Source of the DNA: an uncultured Clostridia bacterium
GTDB lineage: Bacteria; Bacillota; Clostridia; Oscillospirales; Acutalibacteraceae
Length of the DNA: 15,569 nt
Assembly (NCBI GenBank): GCA_937916195.1
Contig: CALFTO010000140.1
Span: 1-15,569 of the forward strand
Direction of reading: 5' to 3'
Shown: positions 1-6,780 of the stretch, piece after piece
Position numbering within the stretch: the first letter of the stretch is position 1
Layout of the letters: each line of letters starts with the position of its first letter
Made by a program: the position numbers and the translations under genes
Notes under the pieces: generated by a model
Databases searched by the model: none
The model's input: the letters and a program-made list of their open reading frames with translations, nothing else
What the model was told of the DNA's origin: nothing

Positions 1-1239
1 GACGAAAAGTTCACAATCAGAAAAGATGTTGAGGGCTTAAAGCTTAAAGCGGGTCAGGAATATGAAATGTTTGATATCGCTATTATTGAGGGCGATATGA
101 ACAAGGTTATGGATAAATATTTCTTTGACTTTGTTGGTTGCAAAAAGCCTGCAATCAAGCACCTTTCAGGTTATACCTCTTGGTACAATTATTTCCAAAA
201 TATCAACGAAGAAATCATACTTCGCGACCTTAACGGACTTGACCGTGCAAGTGAAGAAGTAAGCATTTTCCAAGTTGACGACGGTTATCAGCACGCAGTT
301 GGTGATTGGCTCATTACTGACCATAAGAAGTTCCCCAACGGAATGAAATATATTGCAGATAAAATTCACGAAAAGGGTTATAAGGCAGGCATCTGGCTTG
401 CACCTTTCAGCGCACAGTGTAATTCAATCCTTGCTAAAAAGCACCCCGAATGGTTGCTCCGACACAAAAGAAACGGCAAAAAAATGCTCGGTTGTCAGGG
501 CTGGGGCGGTGCTTATACACTTGATATTTATCACCCCGAAGTTCGCACATATATCAAAAAGGTTTTTGACACAGTTCTCAATGTGTGGGGCTTTGATATG
601 GTTAAGCTCGACTTCCTTTACAGCCAATGTATTGAACCACGCAACGGCAAAACACGTGGTGAAATTATGTGTGACGGTGTAGATTTACTCCGTGAGGCTT
701 GCGGTGACAAGTGGATTTTAGGTTGCGGTGTGCCTCTCGGTGCTTGTATGGGTATTTTTGACGCTTGCCGTATCTCTTGTGACGTAAACAAGAACTGGAG
801 ATTTGAACTTAAAAAGAGCCTTAACATTAACTCAATCGTAACAGGCATCAGATTTAACAATGAAATCCCATCTTCACAGAATGCAATTATCAACACAATT
901 TTCCGTAATCACCTTGACGGTAGAGCATTCTGTAATGACCCCGATGTATTCTTCCTTCGTGACATTAATATCGGCTATAATATGGAGCAGAAGCTTCTTC
1001 ACGGTAAAGTTAACACAGTTTGCGGAAATGTTCTCTTTGTTTCTGACAACGCAGGCGATTTCGACGACGAGAGAATTGAATATTTGAAGGAATTCTTCAG
1101 AGATAAAGATTACAGAGTTAAATTTGCTGAATTTGAGAGTGATGATGTTATTCGTCTTGAATTCTCAGAGGACGGCGTTGACAAGACATTAAGATTTAAT
1201 CTCATTACAGGAGAAAGCAACATTTACGAGGTGCTTTAA
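1..1239 (+). CDS. GH36 alpha-galactosidase, C-terminal part (5' end outside window)
   Basis: The frame is open from base 1, so the start lies upstream; 412 residues are visible. It should hydrolyse terminal alpha-galactosides (melibiose or raffinose type) by a retaining mechanism. The (beta/alpha)8 barrel of glycoside hydrolase family 36 is recognisable in order: a GYTSWYNYF segment, FQVDDGYQHAVGDW, GIWLAPFSA, then VKLDFLY. The Asp of that last motif (nt 610-612) is the expected nucleophile. RISCDV follows, with Asp at nt 781-783 as the expected acid/base. Their spacing of about 57 residues resembles the compact TmGalA-like GH36 enzymes. The N-terminal beta-sandwich is mostly missing because of the window edge. 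The next gene starts 3 bases after the stop, so it is in an operon. Family assignment is firm; substrate is inferred from the family. Confidence 0.9.
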   Translation, partial: DEKFTIRKDVEGLKLKAGQEYEMFDIAIIEGDMNKVMDKYFFDFVGCKKPAIKHLSGYTSWYNYFQNINEEIILRDLNGLDRASEEVSIFQVDDGYQHAVGDWLITDHKKFPNGMKYIADKIHEKGYKAGIWLAPFSAQCNSILAKKHPEWLLRHKRNGKKMLGCQGWGGAYTLDIYHPEVRTYIKKVFDTVLNVWGFDMVKLDFLYSQCIEPRNGKTRGEIMCDGVDLLREACGDKWILGCGVPLGACMGIFDACRISCDVNKNWRFELKKSLNINSIVTGIRFNNEIPSSQNAIINTIFRNHLDGRAFCNDPDVFFLRDINIGYNMEQKLLHGKVNTVCGNVLFVSDNAGDFDDERIEYLKEFFRDKDYRVKFAEFESDDVIRLEFSEDGVDKTLRFNLITGESNIYEVL

Positions 1240-1242
1240 AAT

Positions 1243-2610
1243 ATGAAGTTAGCAGTTATCGGCGGTGGCGGTGTCCGTTCAATGTTTTTGGCTAAAAGCA
1301 TTGCGGGCAGAGCCGAAAAGATGGGTATTACTGACCTTGTCTTTATGGATAACAATGAAAAGAAACTGAATATTTACGGCAAGATGGCGAGAGAAGTCTC
1401 TCGCCGTCTTTGTCCTGCTTTAAATTTTACATTGACTACTGACGGAAAAGAGGCTATAACTGACGCAGATTACGTGATTACTACAATCCGTGCGGGCGGT
1501 GACAGAATGCGTTGCCGTGACGAGAGAATTGCCCTTGACCTTGGAATTCTCGGTCAGGAAACTACGGGTGCGGCAGGCTTTTCTTTTGCTATGCGCAGTA
1601 TTCCTGCACTCAAAGAGTATTGTGAATTGGTGAAAAAATACGCAAAGCCGAACGCTATGGTGTTCAATTTCACAAACCCTGCGGGCGTTGTGTCACAGAC
1701 ACTTCGCGATATGGGTTATGATTTTACATATGGAATTTGCGACGCACCCAGCGGAATGTTAAGACGATTTGAAGAATTATACGGTTACCCTGAAAATCAC
1801 CTTGACGCACTTTGCTACGGGCTTAATCATTTGTCGTTTTTCAAATATATTAAGGCTGACGGTGTTGACATAACAAACAGAATTGTGAGTGATGACGAGG
1901 CGTATAAAAATACTGATTTACGCTATTTTGACAAGGACTTTTTAATGCGTAAACAGTATGTTCCCAATGAATATATGTATTATTTCTACAACCGTGAAAA
2001 AGCGGTTGAGAATATTTTGAACGCACCAATGACCCGCGGTGAGCAGATTGCAGAAATCAACGAAAAAATGACCGAAGCCCTCTCAAATATTGACATTGAA
2101 AGTGATTTCAAGAAAGCGTTAGAAATCTTTGATTATTACTACGGACTTCGCGAAAATTCATATATGGCAAGCGAAACGGGCGAAAAGAGAAACTCAACAT
2201 GGCATTTTGATATGTATGCCCCCGATGACGGCGGTTATGCAGGTGTTGCCCTCGGTATAATCGACGCAAAAAATATGCAAACCGATAAAAAAGTGATTGC
2301 TTGCGTGCCAAATGATAATAATGCCATTGATTTTCTCTATGAAATCGACACGGTTGAAATCTCTTGCGAGGTTAAAAACGGTAAAGTGACACCAATTCAA
2401 ATTGGTGACGTGCCCTTTGAAAATAAAGAGATTATCACAAGAGTAAAGGCATACGAACGACTTGCTTCAAAGGCAATTATAAACTGTGACCGCGAGAGTG
2501 CAGTTGATTGCTTATATCTGCACCCGCTTGTCAGTTCTTATTCACTTGCGGAAAAATTAGTTGACAGCTACATTGAACTTAACAAAGATTATACGGGAGA
2601 ATGGAAATGA
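1243..2610 (+). CDS. GH4 family NAD-dependent glycosidase (6-phospho-glucosidase/alpha-glycosidase type)
   Basis: The protein has 455 residues, near the usual GH4 length of about 440. GH4 enzymes cleave glycosides by an unusual NAD+- and metal-dependent redox elimination in the cytoplasm. Visible marks are the N-terminal Rossmann loop (KLAVIGGGGVRS, residues 2-13), ADYVITTIRAGG (75-85), the NPAG segment (N145), CDAP (C166) and GLNHLSF (H196). C166 and H196 are the expected metal ligands. PNEYMYYFY (241-249) resembles the Tyr-containing PNEYLYYY segment of 6-phospho-beta-glucosidases. The tetrapeptide CDAP sits where characterised members carry CNVP, CDMP or CHSV, so substrate cannot be fixed. 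The start has a GAGGTG site 9 bases upstream and lies 3 bases after the GH36 gene; the end overlaps the PfkB gene. Clustering suggests co-expression in glycoside breakdown. Confidence 0.9.
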   Translation: MKLAVIGGGGVRSMFLAKSIAGRAEKMGITDLVFMDNNEKKLNIYGKMAREVSRRLCPALNFTLTTDGKEAITDADYVITTIRAGGDRMRCRDERIALDLGILGQETTGAAGFSFAMRSIPALKEYCELVKKYAKPNAMVFNFTNPAGVVSQTLRDMGYDFTYGICDAPSGMLRRFEELYGYPENHLDALCYGLNHLSFFKYIKADGVDITNRIVSDDEAYKNTDLRYFDKDFLMRKQYVPNEYMYYFYNREKAVENILNAPMTRGEQIAEINEKMTEALSNIDIESDFKKALEIFDYYYGLRENSYMASETGEKRNSTWHFDMYAPDDGGYAGVALGIIDAKNMQTDKKVIACVPNDNNAIDFLYEIDTVEISCEVKNGKVTPIQIGDVPFENKEIITRVKAYERLASKAIINCDRESAVDCLYLHPLVSSYSLAEKLVDSYIELNKDYTGEWK

Positions 2611-3512
2611 GCTTTGTTGCGGCTTTCGGAAAACTGAATGTTGACTTGCTTTATGCGGGTATGCCACGAATTCCAAATGAGGGTGAAGAAATTTACTGCA
2701 AGGATTTTAAGGTGTGCCTTGGCGGCGGCTTGCCCGCAACTATGATTAATTGCTCGTGTTTGGGTGTTCCTGCTAAAATCGGCACTTTTTTGGGTGACGA
2801 TATGTTCTCGCAGTTTGCAAAATCAGAGCTCGATAAAAGCGGAACAAAATATGAAATATTTAAAAGCGAGAATTATCCGCTGAATGTGACTTCGGCAATA
2901 ATCACTGAACGCGACCGCACCTTTGTGTCGTACGGCGGGAAAGAAAATTATACCGACGAGATGCTTGAAAAAATCTATAATTCTCTTAAAGGTGCAAAAA
3001 TAGTCGCAATTCAAGAGAATATTTTGCCTGTTTACAAAGAACTAAAAAAAGACGGCACAATTTTAGTGCTTGATACGGGGTATAGCGAGGATATGTCAAT
3101 CGAAAAGCATCGCGATTTGATTGAGATTGCAGATTATTACACCCCAAGTATTGACGAAACCGAAAAAATGACGGGTACACGTGATTATAAAGAAGCCCTT
3201 AAAGTTCTTGGTGAGTATTTTGAAAAGCCCATTGTTAAACTCGGTAAAAACGGTTGTGCGGGGTATGACGGAGAATACTTTAAAATAGATAATATGGACG
3301 AATTTAAGTGCATTGACGCAACGGGGGCGGGCGATGCCTTTCTTGCGGGCTTTATCTATGGATTATACAATGATTTATCCTTTAAGGAGTGTATTTTGGC
3401 GGGCAATATCACCGGCGGAAAATGTGTGACGGGTGTTGGTTGTTTGACGGAGTATGTAACAGAAAAACAAATTGCGGAATATATTAATAAGTACAGAATT
3501 TTAATAAAGTGA
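2607..3512 (+). CDS. PfkB/ribokinase-family sugar kinase
   Basis: This is an ATP-dependent sugar (or nucleoside) kinase of the ribokinase/PfkB fold, 301 residues, a normal family length. The N-terminal sugar-binding part shows AAFGKLNVDLLYAG and the GG-containing segment CLGGGLPATMINCSCLG. The C-terminal PfkB signature is DATGAGDAFLAGF, in which the Asp of GAGD (nt 3333-3335, residue 243) is the catalytic base. An in-frame ATG at 2601 would give two extra residues, but a GGGAGA site touches it directly. I chose the ATG at 2607, spaced 6 bases from that site and overlapping the GH4 stop as ATGA, which suggests translational coupling. It probably phosphorylates a sugar released by the two upstream hydrolases. 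Fructose-, ribose- and nucleoside-type activity cannot be separated by eye. Confidence 0.88.
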   Translation: MSFVAAFGKLNVDLLYAGMPRIPNEGEEIYCKDFKVCLGGGLPATMINCSCLGVPAKIGTFLGDDMFSQFAKSELDKSGTKYEIFKSENYPLNVTSAIITERDRTFVSYGGKENYTDEMLEKIYNSLKGAKIVAIQENILPVYKELKKDGTILVLDTGYSEDMSIEKHRDLIEIADYYTPSIDETEKMTGTRDYKEALKVLGEYFEKPIVKLGKNGCAGYDGEYFKIDNMDEFKCIDATGAGDAFLAGFIYGLYNDLSFKECILAGNITGGKCVTGVGCLTEYVTEKQIAEYINKYRILIK

Positions 3513-3521
3513 GTGTTTTAA

Positions 3522-4898
3522 ATGAGTAATAATAAACTTGATGTTTCGCAGCAGATGGCTACTGCACCGGTATGGAAATTAATAATTAAATTAAGTATTC
3601 CTGCAATTCTTGCACAGATTGTAAATCTGCTTTACAACGTGGTTGACAGAATTTACATAGGTCATATGGAAGATGTGGGCACAGCAGCACTTACGGGTGT
3701 TGGACTTTGCAACCCCATAATAGTGTTAATTTCAGCATTTACCATGCTTGTAGCCCAAGGCGGTGCACCTCGTGCGGCGATTGAAATGGGCAAGGGTGAC
3801 ATTAAAAAGGCAGAGAAAATTCTCGGCAACTGCTTTAGCGTGCTAATGGTTTTTGCTGTGTTGCTTACAGCGGCTTTTTCAATATTTGGTGAAAAACTTT
3901 TAATGCTTTTCGGCGCAAGTGAAGACACAATTATTTATGCGCTTCCTTATATGCAAATTTATGTTGCAGGCTCAATTTTTGTGATGTTCAGCCTTGGACT
4001 TAATATGTTTATCACAACTCAGGGCTTTACAAAAATCAGTATGGCAACGGTGCTTATCGGCGCAATTTGTAACATTGTGCTTGACCCCATATTTATTTTC
4101 GGCTTTAAAATGGGTGTGCGAGGTGCGGCACTTGCAACAATAATTTCTCAAGGTGTTTCAGCGGTTTGGGTGCTCTCGTTCCTTTTGGGTAAACAGACAA
4201 AGCTTAAAATAAGAAAAGAAAATCTTCTGCCCTCGGCTAAAATTCTTTTGCCCGTATTGGCGCTTGGAATTTCACCCTTTATTATGAATGCGACCGAGGC
4301 GGTTATAAATATTTCGTTCAACTCGTCACTTCAAAAATACGGCGGGGATATTGCGGTTGGCGCTATGACAATCTGCACAACCGTTTTCCAGATGGCTTGG
4401 GTGCCGGCTCAGGGTATCGGTCAGGGTGCACAGCCCATTATCAGCTATAACTACGGTGCAAGAAATGCTGACCGAGTTAAGCAGGCTTTCAAAGCGTTTC
4501 TTACTATCTGCTTTACATATGTTTTCATATTCGGTGCACTTATTGAGTTGTTCCCGCAGTTTTTTATAGGTATTTTCAATGATAATCCCGATTTGGTGGA
4601 TACGGCTACTTGGGCAATACGTCTTTACGGTTGCGCAATGACATTCTTTGGCATTCAGATGGCAGTTCAGCAGACATTTATCGCCCTCGGCAAAGCAAAA
4701 GCATCATTGTTTATTGCTTGCTTAAGAAAAGTAATATTACTTGTTCCGCTGATTTACATTCTGCCCAATTTCTTTGAGGATAAGGTTTTTGCGGTGTTCC
4801 TTGCAGAGCCCGTGTCCGACGCAATTTCAATTGTCACCGCATCAATTGTGTTCTTCTTTGTATTCAGAAAAGAAATGAAACAAATGAAAGCTCAATAA
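3522..4898 (+). CDS. MATE family efflux transporter
   Basis: The 458-residue, very hydrophobic protein has the two similar halves of about six membrane helices each that are typical of MATE (multi antimicrobial extrusion) Na+/H+-driven exporters. The first half opens with VWKLIIKLSIPAILAQIVNLLYNVVDRIYIG, written here in segments: the IPAILAQIVNLLYN helix and the VDRIYIGH turn are hallmark features. The second half repeats the pattern around LALGISPFIMNATEAVINI and GIGQGAQPIISYNYGA. It starts 9 bases after the kinase gene with only a weak ribosome binding site, so it probably depends on read-through from the sugar operon. A drug/metabolite exporter in a sugar operon is odd. It may relieve accumulation of a sugar by-product or aglycone, but that is only inference. 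Confidence 0.88.
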   Translation: MSNNKLDVSQQMATAPVWKLIIKLSIPAILAQIVNLLYNVVDRIYIGHMEDVGTAALTGVGLCNPIIVLISAFTMLVAQGGAPRAAIEMGKGDIKKAEKILGNCFSVLMVFAVLLTAAFSIFGEKLLMLFGASEDTIIYALPYMQIYVAGSIFVMFSLGLNMFITTQGFTKISMATVLIGAICNIVLDPIFIFGFKMGVRGAALATIISQGVSAVWVLSFLLGKQTKLKIRKENLLPSAKILLPVLALGISPFIMNATEAVINISFNSSLQKYGGDIAVGAMTICTTVFQMAWVPAQGIGQGAQPIISYNYGARNADRVKQAFKAFLTICFTYVFIFGALIELFPQFFIGIFNDNPDLVDTATWAIRLYGCAMTFFGIQMAVQQTFIALGKAKASLFIACLRKVILLVPLIYILPNFFEDKVFAVFLAEPVSDAISIVTASIVFFFVFRKEMKQMKAQ

Positions 4899-4905
4899 AA
4901 AACTC

Positions 4906-4934
4906 TGTACATTTTTGGTTTGTTATGTTAAAAT
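4906..4934 (+). promoter_or_regulatory. Probable promoter of the FGGY kinase gene
   Basis: TGTACA (4906-4911), a 17-base spacer and an extended -10 TGTTAAAAT (4926-4934) lie upstream of the kinase. The -35 matches consensus at 4 of 6 bases. No terminator is visible after the MATE gene, so some read-through transcription is also likely. Confidence 0.45.
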
Positions 4935-4935
4935 G

Positions 4936-4965
4936 CAATATATATTGTGAATGAAACTATAGTTT
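4936..4965. promoter_or_regulatory. Two perfect 12-bp palindromes, candidate operator
   Basis: CAATATATATTG (4936-4947) and AAACTATAGTTT (4954-4965) are each perfectly self-complementary. They sit just after the -10 element, near the expected transcription start, centred 18 bp apart. This is a typical place for a repressor of a sugar kinase gene. The regulator is not in the window, and AT-rich palindromes can arise by chance. Confidence 0.35.
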
Positions 4966-4984
4966 ACATAAAGGGGAAAAGAAA

Positions 4985-6598
4985 ATGGAAAAAGAAATTT
5001 ATTCTCTTGCCTTTGATATTGGTACAACGGGTGTTAAAACCTGCCTTTTCAAAATCGGCAAATCAATTGAGCTTTTAGAGGCGGCAACTGAAGGTTATAA
5101 TCTCTACATTATGCCCAATGGCGGTGCAGAGCAGGACCCTGACGAGTGGTGGGCTGCAATGTGTTCAACCTCAAAAAAGGTAATTAAGAATTCGAAAATT
5201 GACCCTAAAAATATTTACGGTATCTCTTTCTGCTCACAGATGCAGGGCTTGGTGCTTGTTGATAAAGACGGAAAACACGTTCGTCGTGCGTTCAGCTATA
5301 TGGACCAGAGAGCTACTGAAGAAATTAAAAAGGGTATTGCTTACGGCCCGCAGATTGCAGGCGCTAATATTGCAAAGCTTCTTCCCTCACTTGCAATTAC
5401 AGGTGCGGTTGCGGCAAGTGTTAAGGACCCCGTATGGAAATATAAGTGGACAGAGGCTCACGAGCCCGAAAACTTCAAGAGAGTACATAAATGGCTTGAC
5501 GTTAAAGAGTATCTTATCTGCCGAATGACAGGTGAATTTGTAATGACAAAGGACTCTGCTTTCGGTGCATTGCTTTATGATATCAATAAAAAGTGCTGGA
5601 GCCCCAAAATTTGCAGTTTGCTCGGTGTTGATATGAAGCACCTTGCTCGTATTGCTGATTGTACCGAGAAAATCGGTGAGCTTCGTGAACAGCAGGCAAA
5701 AGAATTGGGTCTTGTTCCCGGTATTGCCGTATTTGGCGGTGGCGGTGACGCAACACTTATAGGTGTTGGTGCAGGTGCTACTGAGCTTGGCGACACTCAT
5801 ATTTATCAGGGTACATCGGGTTGGGTTTCAACTGTTACCGACAAGAGCGTTGTTGACGCAAATGCAATGATTGCTGCGGTTGTTGGTGCGGCTGACGGTA
5901 TTTACAACTACTTCGGCGAGCTTGAAACTGCGGGTAAGTGCGTTGAGTGGGTAAAAGACCATTTGGCACTTGACGAAATTGACATTTATCTTGATAAACA
6001 GCACGACCTTAAGCATAAAAAGGCTGACCGCGAGGTTGTATTTACAAATCTTTATGATTATATGATGGCGGTTGTTGACTCAATTCCCGCAGGTAGCGGC
6101 GGTGTAATTTTCACACCTTGGCTTCACGGTAACCGTTGTCCTTTTGAAGACCCAAATGCACGCGGAATGTTCTTTAACATCAGTCTTGACACAGGTAAAA
6201 CAGAAATGATTAGAGCCGTTGTTGAGGGTGTTTGCTTCCACCTTCGCTGGTTCCTTGAAACTGAAGAAAAGAAGGTTAAAACTTCAAAGACCGTTCGTTT
6301 TGTAGGTGGCGGAGCACTTTCAGATGTTACTGCGCAAATCCTTGCAGATTGCACAGGCAGAGTGGTTGAAACCGTTGACAGTCCTCAAAATGTCGGCGCA
6401 GTTGGTGCGGCAGTTCTTGTTGCAATTGACGCCGGTATAATTGAAAAGGTGCAGGACGCTAAAAAGCTTATCCCTGCAAAGAAGACTTTCACTCCCGATA
6501 TGAAGAATAAGTCAGTTTATGACAAGAACTTCGAAGTATTCAAGAAGCTTTATAAGTCAAATAAAGATAACTTTGCAGAAATGAATAAACTTAATTAG
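4985..6598 (+). CDS. FGGY-family carbohydrate kinase (xylulokinase-like)
   Basis: This cytoplasmic ATP-dependent sugar kinase has 537 residues. The actin-like N-terminal phosphate loop is visible as AFDIGTTGVKTCLF (residues 9-22), followed by AEQDPDEWWAAM (about 47-58) and FCSQMQGLVLVD, which match xylulokinases. FGGGGDATLIGVGAG carries the expected catalytic Asp at residue 255 (nt 5747-5749). The C-terminal ATP-binding motif is FVGGGALSDVTAQILADCTG, followed by the common NVGAVGAAVLVA segment. It is 30-40 residues longer than typical XylB. The extra length falls around residues 118-160 (GPQIAGANIAKLLPSLAI and after), so it is a divergent subgroup and the substrate (xylulose or another ketose/polyol) is uncertain. 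An AAGGGG site lies 8 bases before the ATG. It has its own promoter and terminator but may belong to the same sugar-use regulon. Confidence 0.88.
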   Translation: MEKEIYSLAFDIGTTGVKTCLFKIGKSIELLEAATEGYNLYIMPNGGAEQDPDEWWAAMCSTSKKVIKNSKIDPKNIYGISFCSQMQGLVLVDKDGKHVRRAFSYMDQRATEEIKKGIAYGPQIAGANIAKLLPSLAITGAVAASVKDPVWKYKWTEAHEPENFKRVHKWLDVKEYLICRMTGEFVMTKDSAFGALLYDINKKCWSPKICSLLGVDMKHLARIADCTEKIGELREQQAKELGLVPGIAVFGGGGDATLIGVGAGATELGDTHIYQGTSGWVSTVTDKSVVDANAMIAAVVGAADGIYNYFGELETAGKCVEWVKDHLALDEIDIYLDKQHDLKHKKADREVVFTNLYDYMMAVVDSIPAGSGGVIFTPWLHGNRCPFEDPNARGMFFNISLDTGKTEMIRAVVEGVCFHLRWFLETEEKKVKTSKTVRFVGGGALSDVTAQILADCTGRVVETVDSPQNVGAVGAAVLVAIDAGIIEKVQDAKKLIPAKKTFTPDMKNKSVYDKNFEVFKKLYKSNKDNFAEMNKLN

Positions 6599-6675
6599 TT
6601 TATTTTTCCGCAATATTTGTCGTAATGTTGTCTTGCGAAAAAATAAATCTAATTATAGGTATAATGCTAATTTGC

Positions 6676-6706
6676 GGGACGCTGTGAGCAGCGTCCCATA
6701 CTTTTT
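6676..6706 (+). terminator. Intrinsic terminator after the FGGY kinase gene
   Basis: A perfect 9-bp GC-rich stem GGGACGCTG/CAGCGTCCC (6676-6684 and 6689-6697) with a TGAG loop is followed after four bases by TTTTTG and a T-rich run. Confidence 0.85.
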
Positions 6707-6721
6707 GTATTTATTTTGTTA

Positions 6722-6750
6722 TTGCAATACTTACGCAAAACTTGTATAAT
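6722..6750 (+). promoter_or_regulatory. Promoter of the lysine-rich membrane protein gene
   Basis: TTGCAA (6722-6727), 17 bases, TATAAT (6745-6750). Transcription should begin near 6757, ahead of the AGGTG site at 6771-6775. This excludes the longer reading frame that could start at the TTG at 6742. Confidence 0.72.
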
Positions 6751-6780
6751 ATAATAAATATGCAGAAACGAGGTGTTTTT

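Noticed and set aside
5387..5800. Minus-strand frame of 137 codons inside the FGGY kinase gene
   Set aside because: The plus-strand kinase is unambiguous here, and the antisense product has no family features.
6633..6665. TTGCGA with TATAAT at 6660-6665 as a promoter
   Set aside because: The spacer would be 21 bases, and the transcript would meet the terminator at 6676 almost at once.
6742..6780. Longer start (TTG 6742) for the lysine-rich protein
   Set aside because: It overlaps the -10 element, so it would not be in the mRNA.
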